From contig NZ_CP046103.1 of NCBI RefSeq assembly GCF_009707325.1, positions 1,227,810-1,291,809 of the forward strand: DNA of 64,000 bases. Reading direction: 5' to 3'. The first letter of the stretch is position 1. The number at the start of each line of letters is the position of its first letter. Under the pieces are notes generated by a model. It saw only the letters and a program-made list of their open reading frames with translations, did not search any database and was not told the origin of the DNA. The stretch comes from Pseudomonas sp. IB20. Its GTDB lineage: Bacteria > Pseudomonadota > Gammaproteobacteria > Pseudomonadales > Pseudomonadaceae. A program made the translations under genes and the position numbers. This document shows positions 1 to 7,574 of this stretch, piece after piece.

Positions 1-290
1 TGGGCGGGTTGTTCTGATCACGACGAGTCACGCAAATTAAGGCTTAGGTCGAGTAATCTCATGGGTTTCTAAGCGTTGAATGTATACCTAAATGGGTATA
101 TATTGGGTCAGCGTATTCAGGGAAGCTTGACCCAGAGTTGGTACGCACTTGACTCGTCCGGTGAATTGACCTGAGTTTTCATAGACACATTGAATGAGTA
201 CTTCTGGTCGATAGCAGCCTCTCAGATTTTGAAATTGACGAGTGCCCAGGCCCCCATAGCTTACTGACGCGTTGGTTAACGGTTTCTAAA
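1..290. other. Non-coding leader upstream of the tailocin-type repressor
   Basis: No credible gene is visible here. The stretch is less GC-rich than the rest of the window. One inverted repeat is present (TATACC at 83-88 and GGTATA at 95-100, six-base spacer), which could be an operator or part of a promoter, but nothing links it to a known regulator. In related pseudomonads this interval lies between mutS/fdxA and the tailocin repressor; those genes are not inside the window. Confidence 0.4.
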
Positions 291-309
291 TTTGCATAAA
301 TTATGCAAA
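291..309. promoter_or_regulatory. Palindromic operator upstream of the repressor gene
   Basis: The sequence TTTGCATAA-A-TTATGCAAA is a perfect 9-base inverted repeat around one central base. It lies 43 bases before the chosen ATG of the repressor (353) in AT-rich DNA suited to a promoter. The likely reading is autoregulation by the repressor. Its TGCAT/ATGCA core recurs in the palindromes downstream of the gene (1173-1244), though with different half-site spacing. The palindrome is seen directly; the binding partner is inferred. Confidence 0.6.
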
Positions 310-352
310 TTAGCATTTGCCAACCCCAAAATCCCCCGTCATCATCCCCTTT

Positions 353-1087
353 ATGCAAAAACGCAACGTTTCAACCGTCTTAAGAGAACTCCTCGACCGC
401 GACCGGATCTCCCCCACGGAGCTTCACCGGCGTACCGGCGTGCCTCAATCCACACTCTCGCGGATCCTCAGCGGCAAGATCGTTGACCCGTCGGACAAGC
501 ACATCTCACGCATCGCCGAGTACTTCCGCGTCAGCACCGACCACTTGCGCGGGCGCGCGGCGGTGGGCGCTTTGCGCGATGACGGGCGCGACCCGATGCA
601 TTCGGAACTCAAGGACATAAGCCTGTGGGACGACGACACGCCCGTTAATGATGACGAGGTGTCGATCCCCTTTCTGCGCGAGGTTGAATTGGCTGCTGGA
701 TCAGGAAGATTCGTCATCGAGGAAAGCGAGAAGGCTAGCCTGCGTTTCGGCAAGCGCAGCCTGCGGCATAACGGTGTGCAGTTCGACCAGGCCAAGTGTG
801 TGACGGTGCGCGGCAACAGTATGTTGCCGGTACTGCGCGACGGCGCCACGGTGGGCGTGAATGCCGGCAAAAGCGGCATTGGCGACATCGTTGATGGCGA
901 CTTGTATGCCATTAACCACAATGGCCAGTTGCGGGTGAAACAGCTCTACCGTCTGCCTTCCGGGATTCGCCTGCGCAGTTTTAATCGCGATGAGCACCCG
1001 GACGAGGACTACAGCTTCCAGGATATCCAGGATGAGCAGATCAGCATCCTCGGTCATGTGTTCTGGTGGGGCATGTACGCTCGTTAA
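353..1087 (+). CDS. prtR: LexA/CI-like repressor of the tailocin locus (PrtR type)
   Basis: Transcriptional repressor of 244 residues. Residues about 1-60 form a helix-turn-helix domain (HRRTGVPQSTLSRILSGK), and the C-terminal part is an S24/LexA-type self-cleaving protease. Visible marks are an Ala-Gly cleavage site in ELAAGSGR, the catalytic serine in RGNSMLP and the lysine in RVKQLY. In this family the protein holds pyocin or tailocin genes off until RecA-stimulated cleavage after DNA damage. An in-frame TTG at 317 would add 12 residues, but the ATG at 353 matches the usual N-terminus MQKRNVS. It is followed by a strong terminator. It lies in the region beside cinA where P. fluorescens strains carry R-type tailocins. 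The symbol is given by family resemblance. Confidence 0.85.
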   Translation: MQKRNVSTVLRELLDRDRISPTELHRRTGVPQSTLSRILSGKIVDPSDKHISRIAEYFRVSTDHLRGRAAVGALRDDGRDPMHSELKDISLWDDDTPVNDDEVSIPFLREVELAAGSGRFVIEESEKASLRFGKRSLRHNGVQFDQAKCVTVRGNSMLPVLRDGATVGVNAGKSGIGDIVDGDLYAINHNGQLRVKQLYRLPSGIRLRSFNRDEHPDEDYSFQDIQDEQISILGHVFWWGMYAR

Positions 1088-1104
1088 CCTTCTGCCGTAA
1101 GACC

Positions 1105-1131
1105 AAGCCCGCCAACGAGCGGGCTTTTTTT
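1105..1131 (+). terminator. Rho-independent terminator of the repressor gene
   Basis: AAGCCCGC and GCGGGCTT form a stem around a CAACGA loop, followed by a run of T. It starts 17 bases after the repressor stop codon, so the repressor is probably transcribed alone and the lysis genes need their own promoter. Confidence 0.85.
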
Positions 1132-1172
1132 CGCCTGTAGAAAACCGTCAAACCCTTACCCCACAAGGCTGT

Positions 1173-1247
1173 AAATGCATTGATGCATTTGACTGGGAAA
1201 AATAAATGCATTTGTGCATTGACTGTATATGCATACATGCATATTCT
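1173..1247 (+). promoter_or_regulatory. Promoter with three ATGCAT palindromes (tailocin/lysis operator array)
   Basis: Three related palindromes follow one another. AAATGCAT-TG-ATGCATTT (1173-1190) is perfect. AAATGCAT-TT-GTGCATTG (1204-1221) is imperfect. ATATGCAT-AC-ATGCATAT (1227-1244) is perfect. A sigma70-like promoter overlaps the last two: TTGACT at 1219-1224, a 17-base spacer, TATTCT at 1242-1247. A regulator bound at the third palindrome would cover the spacer and -10 region, so repression is plausible. The promoter would serve the genes from 1685 on. Identity of the binding protein (the repressor at 353 or another) is inference. Confidence 0.6.
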
Positions 1248-1249
1248 TC

Positions 1250-1583
1250 ATCTCAAGCCAGCCAACAAGGCTTGGTGGCGGCGGCAAGGATGCTGCCAAG
1301 GAAGACAAGGAAGGCACGCAACATCGGCAAGGACGCCATCGAAGCGATGGCAGGGATGCCAGGCAACACCGGCAAGGATGCCGACGCTCTTTAGTTTCAC
1401 CGCTTCAAAAAACAGGCAGCGATGAACCGGCCTTAACGGTTCAGAGGGTTGGCAACTGACCCGGGTGTGCAGCGTAAAGCACCAGAAGCAGTTATCCGGC
1501 AGACAGGGATCGTGGTCGGAAAAACATTGAGGAAAGAACCGTACCGCGCCAGTAGCGCCGAAGGTTCGAGGACATCATTACTG
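1250..1583. other. Region without a supportable gene between repressor and holin
   Basis: No reading frame here has a convincing start, ribosome binding site or recognisable product. Between about 1285 and 1385 the motif CAAGGATGC and close variants (CAAGGACGCC, AGGGATGCC, CAAGGATGCC) recurs imperfectly. This may be a degenerate repeat or the remains of a leader gene of the tailocin cluster. Confidence 0.35.
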
Positions 1584-1608
1584 AAAAGCCCGGGCAACCG
1601 GGCTTTTT
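1584..1608 (+). terminator. Terminator upstream of the holin gene
   Basis: AAAAGCCCGG and CCGGGCTTTTT flank a GCAA loop and end in a T run. It sits between the 1219-1247 promoter and the holin start at 1685. Transcription of the lysis genes from that promoter would have to read through it, so it could be an antitermination or attenuation point. Confidence 0.75.
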
Positions 1609-1684
1609 GGAATGCCTACCGATAAATGGATTTACCCCAACAAAGCCGGCACCGCGCCGGTAATGCTCAGCCAGGAGGCGTGAC

Positions 1685-2023
1685 ATGACAAACGAGCAGC
1701 AAGCGTTAGCGGAAATGCCTATCTGGCTGGTGATCGCACTGGCCGTGATCGGCGGTGTATCCGGCGAAATGTGGCGCGCCGACAAGGAGGGCGCGCGGGG
1801 TTGGTCGCTGATTCGGCGCCTGGCCTTGAGGTCCGGGGCGTGCATGGTCTGCGGGGTGTCAGCCCTGATGCTGTGTTACGCCGCCGGCATGTCGATCTGG
1901 ACGGCCGGCGCCATTGGTTGCCTGACCGCCATGGCCGGTGCGGATGTAGCCATCGGCCTTTATGAGCGGTGGGCGGCCAAGCGCATCGGCGTCGAGGAAG
2001 CCTCGCGCTCGGATAAACAGTGA
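1685..2023 (+). CDS. Phage/tailocin holin
   Basis: Membrane protein of 112 residues that should form the inner-membrane lesion used for cell lysis and release of tail particles. Three hydrophobic segments are visible, about residues 13-27, 52-70 and 73-90, followed by a charged C-terminus (ERWAAKR...). The start ATG is preceded by a clear AGGAGG-like sequence (GGAGG at 1675-1679). In complete P. fluorescens tailocin clusters the holin lies at the head of the operon and is followed by baseplate, sheath, tube and fibre genes. Here it is followed after 63 bases by a 56-residue gene and the endolysin, so the structural genes are missing. Confidence 0.75.
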   Translation: MTNEQQALAEMPIWLVIALAVIGGVSGEMWRADKEGARGWSLIRRLALRSGACMVCGVSALMLCYAAGMSIWTAGAIGCLTAMAGADVAIGLYERWAAKRIGVEEASRSDKQ

Positions 2024-2086
2024 GCACTCGCAAAAAATGATACGGCGTGATCGCCGCTTGTATGAAGGCTTTACACAGGAACCCAG

Positions 2087-2257
2087 ATGCCTATGACTGA
2101 CGAAGAATTGGCCGCGATCAACCGTTTGATCGCCGCCCTGCAAACCCAAACCGACGGCCAAGTGGCGCTCAACGTGCGGTTCATCGAGGAGCAGACGCCG
2201 GTGCCCGAAGCGGTTCTTGCGGCGCGGGCGACGGCTCGCGCAAAGGTCATCCCGTGA
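2087..2257 (+). CDS. Small protein between holin and endolysin, unknown function
   Basis: A 56-residue acidic-to-neutral protein beginning MPMTDEELAAINRLIAALQT. It has no membrane segment. A weak Shine-Dalgarno (ACAGGA at 2075-2080) precedes the ATG, and the TGA overlaps the GTG start of the endolysin by four bases, which argues for translational coupling and a real gene. It may be a small lysis-cassette protein or the surviving end of a tail gene whose remainder was deleted; the sequence alone does not decide. I do not recognise the family. Confidence 0.55.
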   Translation: MPMTDEELAAINRLIAALQTQTDGQVALNVRFIEEQTPVPEAVLAARATARAKVIP

Positions 2258-2805
2258 CGCTTGAGCAGCTTCAGCAAGTGTTCCCGCACGCCCGCTCCTT
2301 AGCGGGCGTTTTCCTATCTGCGCTCAATGCAGCCATGCTGAACCGGCAAATTAACACGCCTCAACGCACTGCTGCCTTCCTTGCCCAGGTCGGTCACGAA
2401 TCCGGCGAACTGCGCTACGTTCGCGAACTGGGCAGCGATCAATACCTGAGTAAATACGACACCGGCGCCTTGGCCGAGCGCCTCGGTAACACCCCCGAGG
2501 CGGATGGCGATGGCGCGAAGTATCGGGGCAGGGGGCTTATCCAAATCACCGGGCGGCGTAACTACCTGGCCTGCAGCCAAGCGCTGTTTGGTGATGATCG
2601 TTTGCTGCGCCAGCCCGAGCTGCTGGAGCAACCGCAGTGGGCGTGTGAGTCGGCCGCGTGGTTCTGGCAGAGCAATGGTTTGAATGAACTCGCTGACCAA
2701 GACGAGTTCACCACCATTACCCGGCGCATCAACGGCGGGCTCAATGGCCTGGAGGATCGTTTGCAATTGTGTGCACGTGTGAAAGCGGTGTTATGCGCGT
2801 CCTAG
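2254..2805 (+). CDS. GH19-type endolysin (phage lysozyme/chitinase-like)
   Basis: Peptidoglycan-degrading enzyme of 183 residues, similar to glycoside hydrolase family 19 endolysins of Pseudomonas phages and tailocins. Visible family features are the glutamate in AQVGHESGELRYV (about residues 46-58), the KYRGRGLIQITGR block (about 89-101) and the C-terminal TRRINGG segment. There is no signal peptide, as expected for an enzyme that leaves the cytoplasm through the holin. The GTG start overlaps the preceding TGA. It is complete in length for the family. The stop codon lies inside the duplicated 90-base segment that begins at 2792. Confidence 0.85.
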   Translation: MTLEQLQQVFPHARSLAGVFLSALNAAMLNRQINTPQRTAAFLAQVGHESGELRYVRELGSDQYLSKYDTGALAERLGNTPEADGDGAKYRGRGLIQITGRRNYLACSQALFGDDRLLRQPELLEQPQWACESAAWFWQSNGLNELADQDEFTTITRRINGGLNGLEDRLQLCARVKAVLCAS

Positions 2806-2973
2806 AGGTGCAGGCTTGGCGTTATGGCGCGCAGCTTGAGCTGCAATCGGTTGAACATGCCCAGGCACTCAGCCTGCAACGAGTATGCGCGTCCTAGAGG
2901 TGCAGGCTTGGCGTTATGGCGCGCAGCTTGAGCTGCAATCGGTTGAACATGCCCAGGCACTCAGCCTGCAACG
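2792..2973. repeat. Perfect 90-bp tandem duplication (2792-2881 and 2884-2973)
   Basis: The two 90-base copies are identical and separated by two bases (AG), period 92. The duplicated segment holds the end of the endolysin reading frame and the first 30 codons of the spanin gene. The lack of any divergence implies a recent event or an assembly error. Confidence 0.95.
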
Positions 2974-3060
2974 CAAATTCTCGCCATCACCGACGACGGT
3001 GATAGCGCCCTGATCGCCTTGCGTGCCTGCCAGGCGTATGTACGCGCCGTCGGGCGTTAG
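2793..3060 (+). pseudogene. Inner-membrane spanin (Rz-like) gene, deleted and frameshifted
   Basis: Two copies of a 30-codon start (MRVLEVQAWRYGAQLELQSV and ten further residues), at 2793 and 2885, resemble the beginning of the Rz-like lysis protein that normally follows the endolysin in tailocin clusters. The recognisable 3' end, reading ILAITDDGDSALIALRACQ and ending in a TAG at 3058-3060, follows at 2977 but is out of frame with both starts. The central coiled-coil coding part is absent. The first start reads to a TAG at 2895-2897, the second to a TGA at 3012-3014. No functional spanin can be made. Confidence 0.7.
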
Positions 3061-3142
3061 CATCTTGATCCAGTCTGTGGCTTGCGCGCGCGATTTGCTC
3101 CTGTAGGGTAGGCAAATCCCCCGCCGACTTCTGGAGACGACT

Positions 3143-3643
3143 GTGAAGGAAATCACTCAACTGGCCGCTGAATTGGGGCGCCGCTTGCAGGTGCTCAATG
3201 CCCACGTCACCACCGCCGAGTCTTGCACCGGGGGCGGTATCGCTGAAGCCATCACGCGGATACCGGGCAGTTCGGCCTGGTTCGAGGCGGGGTATGTCAC
3301 TTACTCCAATCGGCAGAAGACCCGGCAATTGAATGTGCCGGAGGCGTTATTCCCCAAAGTCGGCGCCGTCAGCCAGGAAGTGGTCGAGGCGATGGTGCGG
3401 GGCGCGCAGGAAAAAAGCCTGTCGCGCTATGCCGTGGCGGTCAGCGGCGTGGCGGGGCCCGATGGGGGTTCGCCGGACAAACCGGTCGGCACCGTGTGGC
3501 TGGCCTTTGGTGTGGGCGAGGAAGTGACGGCGGAGCTGGCGCACTTCCCCGGCAACCGTGACGAGGTCCGCCGACAAACGGTAAAAGCCGCGTTAGAGGG
3601 CTTGTTGCGACGAGCTGCAGCAGAAATAGAAAATCAGGGGTAG
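3143..3643 (+). CDS. cinA: CinA-family nicotinamide-nucleotide amidase
   Basis: Short, single-domain CinA protein of 166 residues (PncC type), which hydrolyses nicotinamide mononucleotide to nicotinate mononucleotide and ammonia in pyridine-nucleotide salvage. The signature [21 protein letters not shown] (residues about 24-44), YSNRQK and the [20 protein letters not shown] block are all present. The N-terminal COG1058 domain of longer CinA proteins is absent, as usual for Pseudomonas. A GTG start follows TGGAGACG. It precedes recA, the conserved order in Pseudomonas, and marks the right border of the tailocin site. Confidence 0.93.
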   Translation: MKEITQLAAELGRRLQVLNAHVTTAESCTGGGIAEAITRIPGSSAWFEAGYVTYSNRQKTRQLNVPEALFPKVGAVSQEVVEAMVRGAQEKSLSRYAVAVSGVAGPDGGSPDKPVGTVWLAFGVGEEVTAELAHFPGNRDEVRRQTVKAALEGLLRRAAAEIENQG

Positions 3644-3670
3644 GCGATCTTCGATCTTTGTGGAACAATA

Positions 3671-3686
3671 CTGTCTACTTATACAG
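3671..3686 (+). promoter_or_regulatory. LexA (SOS) box of recA
   Basis: CTGTCTACTTATACAG fits the CTGT-N8-ACAG consensus exactly and lies 41 bases before the recA start codon. This indicates LexA repression and SOS induction of recA. No comparable box was seen in front of the tailocin repressor or holin, consistent with indirect control through RecA-stimulated repressor cleavage. Confidence 0.93.
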
Positions 3687-3726
3687 GTGTTGGCCGTCAG
3701 GCCTTATTGATTACGTGAGGACTTTA

Positions 3727-4785
3727 ATGGACGACAACAAGAAGAAAGCCTTGGCTGCGGCCCTGGGTCAGATCGAACGTCAATTCGGCAAGGGTGCCGT
3801 AATGCGTATGGGCGATCACGACCGTCAGGCGATCCCGGCTATTTCCACTGGCTCTCTGGGTCTGGACATTGCGCTCGGCATTGGCGGCCTGCCAAAAGGC
3901 CGTATCGTTGAAATCTACGGCCCTGAATCTTCCGGTAAAACCACCCTGACCCTGTCGGTGATTGCCCAGGCTCAAAAAATGGGCGCCACCTGCGCGTTCG
4001 TCGACGCCGAGCACGCCCTCGACCCTGAATACGCCGGCAAGCTGGGCGTCAACGTTGACGACCTGCTGGTTTCCCAGCCGGACACCGGCGAGCAAGCCCT
4101 GGAAATCACCGACATGCTGGTGCGCTCCAACGCCATCGACGTGATCGTGGTCGACTCCGTGGCCGCCCTGGTACCCAAGGCTGAAATCGAAGGCGAAATG
4201 GGTGACATGCACGTGGGCCTGCAAGCCCGTCTGATGTCCCAAGCGCTGCGTAAAATCACCGGTAACATCAAGAACGCCAACTGCCTGGTGATCTTCATTA
4301 ACCAGATCCGTATGAAGATCGGCGTGATGTTCGGCAGCCCGGAAACCACCACCGGTGGTAACGCGCTGAAGTTCTACGCTTCGGTCCGTCTGGACATCCG
4401 CCGTACTGGCGCGGTTAAAGAAGGTGACGAGGTTGTTGGTAGCGAAACCCGCGTTAAAGTCGTGAAGAACAAAGTGGCCCCGCCATTCCGTCAGGCTGAG
4501 TTCCAGATTCTCTACGGCAAGGGTATTTACCTGAACGGCGAGATGATCGACCTTGGCGTGCTGCACGGTTTCGTCGAGAAGTCCGGTGCCTGGTATGCCT
4601 ACAACGGTAGCAAGATCGGTCAGGGCAAGGCCAACTCGGCCAAGTTCCTGGCGGATAACCCGGATATCGCTGCCACGCTTGAGAAGCAGATCCGCGACAA
4701 GCTGTTGACCCCAGCGCCTGACGTGAAAGCTGCAGCCAACCGCGAGCCGGTTGAAGAAGTAGCAGAAGCCGACACTGACATCTGA
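3727..4785 (+). CDS. recA: Recombinase RecA
   Basis: ATP-dependent strand-exchange protein and co-protease, 352 residues. The Walker A motif GPESSGKT is at residues 65-72. The Walker B region [10 protein letters not shown], the loop L1 region (IEGEMGD) and loop L2 (the [15 protein letters not shown] block) are intact, and the C-terminus is acidic. It polymerises on single-stranded DNA, drives homologous recombination, and stimulates cleavage of LexA and of repressors such as the one at 353. The start ATG follows GAGG with suitable spacing. recX follows after eight bases. Confidence 0.99.
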   Translation: MDDNKKKALAAALGQIERQFGKGAVMRMGDHDRQAIPAISTGSLGLDIALGIGGLPKGRIVEIYGPESSGKTTLTLSVIAQAQKMGATCAFVDAEHALDPEYAGKLGVNVDDLLVSQPDTGEQALEITDMLVRSNAIDVIVVDSVAALVPKAEIEGEMGDMHVGLQARLMSQALRKITGNIKNANCLVIFINQIRMKIGVMFGSPETTTGGNALKFYASVRLDIRRTGAVKEGDEVVGSETRVKVVKNKVAPPFRQAEFQILYGKGIYLNGEMIDLGVLHGFVEKSGAWYAYNGSKIGQGKANSAKFLADNPDIAATLEKQIRDKLLTPAPDVKAAANREPVEEVAEADTDI

Positions 4786-4793
4786 AGCAAACG

Positions 4794-5261
4794 ATGACTG
4801 TTGTACTGGATACACTCGTCGCCGTCCGGCGCACTGCAATGGACCTGCTCGCTCGACGCGAGCATGGTCGAGTCGAGCTGACGCGTAAACTGTGTCAGCG
4901 CGGCGCAGAGCCCGAGATGATCGACACTGCCCTCGACCGCTTGACGGAAGAAGGGCTGCTGTCGGAAGCCCGTTACCTCGAAAGCTTTGTTTCCTACCGA
5001 GCGCGCTCCGGCTATGGCCCGGCGCGAATTCGCGAAGAGCTGAGCCAGCGCGGCCTGCAACGCGTCGATATTGATCTCGCCCTGCGTGAGTGCGGTATCA
5101 GTTGGCAGTCGCAGCTCGAAGACACTTGGCGCCGCAAGTTTGCCGGCCATCTGCCGATTGATGCCAGGGAGCGTGCGAAGCAAGGTCGCTTTCTGAGTTA
5201 TCGCGGGTTTTCGATGGAGATGATCAGCCGCCTATTAAGTGGCCGAGACATGGACGACTGA
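4794..5261 (+). CDS. recX: Regulatory protein RecX
   Basis: RecA modulator of 155 residues, which in this family caps or shortens RecA filaments and limits co-protease activity. The family pattern of short helical repeats is visible: [19 protein letters not shown], then [37 protein letters not shown], and a C-terminal repeat ending [13 protein letters not shown]. It is eight bases downstream of recA and probably cotranscribed with it. Confidence 0.95.
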   Translation: MTVVLDTLVAVRRTAMDLLARREHGRVELTRKLCQRGAEPEMIDTALDRLTEEGLLSEARYLESFVSYRARSGYGPARIREELSQRGLQRVDIDLALRECGISWQSQLEDTWRRKFAGHLPIDARERAKQGRFLSYRGFSMEMISRLLSGRDMDD

Positions 5262-5280
5262 CCGGGACGATAGGCGAGCT

Positions 5281-5369
5281 TTTGTGGCGAGGGAGCTTGC
5301 TCCCGCTGGGCTGCGTAGCAGCCCCATTTCGCTGCTCCCGCTGGGCTGCGTAGCAGCCCCATTCGCTTC
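5281..5369. repeat. REP-type palindrome with internal 30-bp duplication
   Basis: A dispersed Pseudomonas element follows recX. It contains GGGAGCTTGCTCCC and two perfect copies of a 30-base unit beginning GCTCCCGCTGGGCTGCG (5299-5328 and 5334-5363, period 35), each able to fold through CTGGGCTGC/GCAGCCC. Confidence 0.8.
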
Positions 5370-5394
5370 ACTGTAAGGTCACCTGAAACACCAC

Positions 5395-5432
5395 AAAAAA
5401 GGCCCACTATGAAAATAGTGGGCCTTTTTTTT
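5395..5432. terminator. Bidirectional terminator between recX and the LOG gene
   Basis: GGCCCACTAT and ATAGTGGGCC pair around a GAAA loop, with a run of A before and a run of T after. It can end transcription of the recA-recX operon from the left and of the convergent LOG gene from the right. Confidence 0.9.
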
Positions 5433-5445
5433 TGCCTTCAAAAAG

Positions 5446-6558
5446 TCACGCTGGCTCGGGCGTCACTCGCTGCTGGGTCTTCCCTTGAGCCTGCGCCCAG
5501 TTCTCCGGCAAGTTGATGTAATCCACCAATTCCCGCAGACGGCCCTGATCACGCCCATTGAAGTTGAACACCAAGCGCGTCAAATGGCCGAACCTCGGCT
5601 CATCATGTTCTTCGCCCGTATACGCCTGCTGTTGGAACTCCCCACTCAGGCGCAGGCTGGCAAACTCGCTCTGCAAGTGGGCCAGGGCACGCTCGCTGAG
5701 CGGGTGATTCATGCGCACCACAAACTCGCGCTTCAACCAGCGGGTGGAGTGGAAGTTGGCGTAGAACTGGTTGATCTCGTCCACCGCCTCTTCAGCGCTG
5801 TACACCAGGCGGACCAGCTTGAGGTCGGTGGGCAGGATGTAGCGATTGGCTTCCAGCTGGCTGCGGATAAAGTCCAAAGCGCCTTGCCAGAAACCGCCGC
5901 CCGGAGCATCCAGCAGTACCACCGGCACCAGCGGGCTTTTGCCGGTCTGGATCAAGGTGAGGACTTCCAGCGCTTCATCCAGCGTGCCAAAACCGCCCGG
6001 GCACAGCACCAATGCATCGGCTTCCTTGACGAAGAACAGCTTGCGGGTGAAGAAGAAGTGGAAGGACAGCAGGTTCTCAGTGCCATCAATGGTCGGGTTG
6101 GCGTGCTGTTCAAACGGCAGGGTGATGTTGAACCCCAGGCTGTGTTCCAGGCCTGCGCCTTCGTGGGCTGCCGCCATGATGCCGCCGCCACCGCCGGTGA
6201 TCACCATCAGCTCTGATTGCGCCAACTTGGCGCCGACTTCCCGGGCCAGGGCGTACAGCGGGCTTTCGACCGGCGTTCGCGCCGAGCCGAATACCGTCAC
6301 CTTGCGGCGGTCCTTGAACTGTTCCAGTACGCGGAAGGCATTGTCCAGTTCGCGGATCGCCTGCAAGGTGATTTTCGCGTTCCAGCGGTTGCGGTCGTCC
6401 TGGGCCATGCGCAGAACGGTGAGGATCATGTCGCGATAAAGGGGGATATTCGAGCTGTTGGGAGCGATCAGCTGGAGTTGCGCATCGACCTGCTGTGTGA
6501 GGTCGGCCCCGTGTTCTTCAAAATGACGGAGCAGGTGGTCATTCGATTCGTAAGGCAT
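5446..6558 (-). CDS. LOG-family nucleotide 5'-monophosphate nucleosidase-like protein
   Basis: 370-residue protein of the LOG/lysine-decarboxylase-like family, whose members release ribose 5-phosphate from nucleoside 5'-monophosphates (LOG, PpnN). The Rossmann-type core runs from VTVFGSARTP (about residue 88) through VITGGGGGIM to the PGGFGTLDE motif, which carries the arginine/glutamate-type catalytic neighbourhood. An N-terminal helical extension of about 80 residues and a C-terminal region of about 100 residues make it longer than plant-type LOG proteins. The ATG is preceded by GAAGGAG. Gene is monocistronic and convergent with recX. Substrate is not established from sequence. Confidence 0.85.
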   Translation of the reverse strand: MPYESNDHLLRHFEEHGADLTQQVDAQLQLIAPNSSNIPLYRDMILTVLRMAQDDRNRWNAKITLQAIRELDNAFRVLEQFKDRRKVTVFGSARTPVESPLYALAREVGAKLAQSELMVITGGGGGIMAAAHEGAGLEHSLGFNITLPFEQHANPTIDGTENLLSFHFFFTRKLFFVKEADALVLCPGGFGTLDEALEVLTLIQTGKSPLVPVVLLDAPGGGFWQGALDFIRSQLEANRYILPTDLKLVRLVYSAEEAVDEINQFYANFHSTRWLKREFVVRMNHPLSERALAHLQSEFASLRLSGEFQQQAYTGEEHDEPRFGHLTRLVFNFNGRDQGRLRELVDYINLPENWAQAQGKTQQRVTPEPA

Positions 6559-6934
6559 TCAACTTCTCCTTCTTCACAGAGCCAGGGCCATCGACGAGAA
6601 TTCGTCTGCGGCCGCGACACTGCGTGTGTCGCTGCATGCCGAAGGCTTGCACGGTGTTCGCCGAGCGGCAAAGCGGGCTCTGTATGTTCCTTGTGATTTG
6701 GAAACCTTTGCACTGCAAGTCGCAGGAGGGCAACCCTCTTTTGCCCTGAAAATGTTACAGAACGGCGTGGAAAACGCGGTGGAAGGGCTGCCGAGATAAC
6801 GTGATCATGAGCCGAAAAACCCTTGGCTGGCAACCGGTTATTGGCAACACATCAGGCAGTTTAGTTGTTGGCAGGCAGAGGCAGCGAGGGAAGTGCGCGC
6901 CACTGGACAGCAGCGCGCGACGGTCGAGCAAACG
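6559..6934. other. 376-bp stretch without a supportable gene
   Basis: Lies upstream of the LOG gene and downstream of the secreted-protein gene, both on the minus strand. Short open frames on both strands lack ribosome binding sites and similarity to anything recognised. It presumably holds the LOG promoter. No REP element or clear terminator was found. Confidence 0.4.
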
Positions 6935-7375
6935 TTACTTTTTCTTCTTGGCTGCCGCAGGTGCCGGGCAATCCGCTTCTACAAACTTGACCGACGCCAC
7001 CGGGCGGTTGGTCTTGTTCTCGGTGATTTCGTAGCGCATCACTGCGCCCTTGGCCATCAATTCGCGGTAACCCTTGTTCAGGCACACGCTTTGACCCAGT
7101 TGGAAGTACACGGCCTTGGGGTTGGCGCGCATCTGTTCAGCGCGGTCGGGCTGTACGCTGAGGTGGTCGATCAGTTGCATGCCTTCAACGGTGTAGGCCA
7201 CTTCCAGGGTTTTTTCGTCGATTTCCCGGGGCAGGTCCTTGTTGCTTTCAGCCGCGACGCTTTGCAGCTTGCGGTTCATTTGGGCCTCCAGCAGCGAGGC
7301 CGCGTGGGCGCCCATAGGCAATACCAACGCAAGGGCGACGGATGGGGCAACAACGCGCAGCATGGAACGCAGCAT
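6935..7375 (-). CDS. Secreted small protein, PA3611-like (quorum-regulated factor family)
   Basis: 146-residue protein with an N-terminal signal peptide (hydrophobic VVAPSVALALVLPMGAHAA, cleavage likely after AHA). The mature part has two cysteines (QSVCLNKG and EADCPAP) that could form a disulfide, and a lysine-rich end. It resembles the Pseudomonas family typified by PA3611, described as a quorum-sensing-regulated virulence factor; the biochemical role is unknown. A good ribosome binding site (AGGAGA) precedes the ATG. Two further in-frame ATGs follow closely. Confidence 0.7.
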   Translation of the reverse strand: MLRSMLRVVAPSVALALVLPMGAHAASLLEAQMNRKLQSVAAESNKDLPREIDEKTLEVAYTVEGMQLIDHLSVQPDRAEQMRANPKAVYFQLGQSVCLNKGYRELMAKGAVMRYEITENKTNRPVASVKFVEADCPAPAAAKKKK

Positions 7376-7574
7376 GAAACTCTCCTGATTCGGTTACTGG
7401 TGCATAGACCAGCCACTGCGCTGTGCGTTCAGTGGCGCGCAATTATAGGTGAGCCGTTGCCACTACAGCCAGGCGTATCGCTCGGAAGTGCGGATGGCTC
7501 TGGTAAACTGCGGCCACTTAAAGCCTGCCTCGAGTTTCCTCAGTGTCGATTTCCCCTTTCACGGGTTGCACCCG

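Noticed and set aside
317..352. TTG start 12 codons upstream for the tailocin repressor
   Set aside because: TTG is rarely used, no Shine-Dalgarno precedes it, and the family N-terminus begins at the ATG at 353.
1206..1394. 62-codon open frame after the tailocin promoter
   Set aside because: It starts inside the operator array, lacks a ribosome binding site, and its sequence reflects the imperfect CAAGGATGC repeat rather than a protein.
3724..4839. 371-codon open frame on the minus strand opposite recA
   Set aside because: Antisense shadow of recA with histidine- and valine-rich low-quality sequence and no ribosome binding site.
5281..5369. Small structured RNA gene after recX
   Set aside because: The hairpins are explained by the REP-type dispersed repeat and its duplication.
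6559..6833. Open frames on both strands upstream of the LOG gene
   Set aside because: No ribosome binding site, no family match and atypical composition; treated as promoter DNA.
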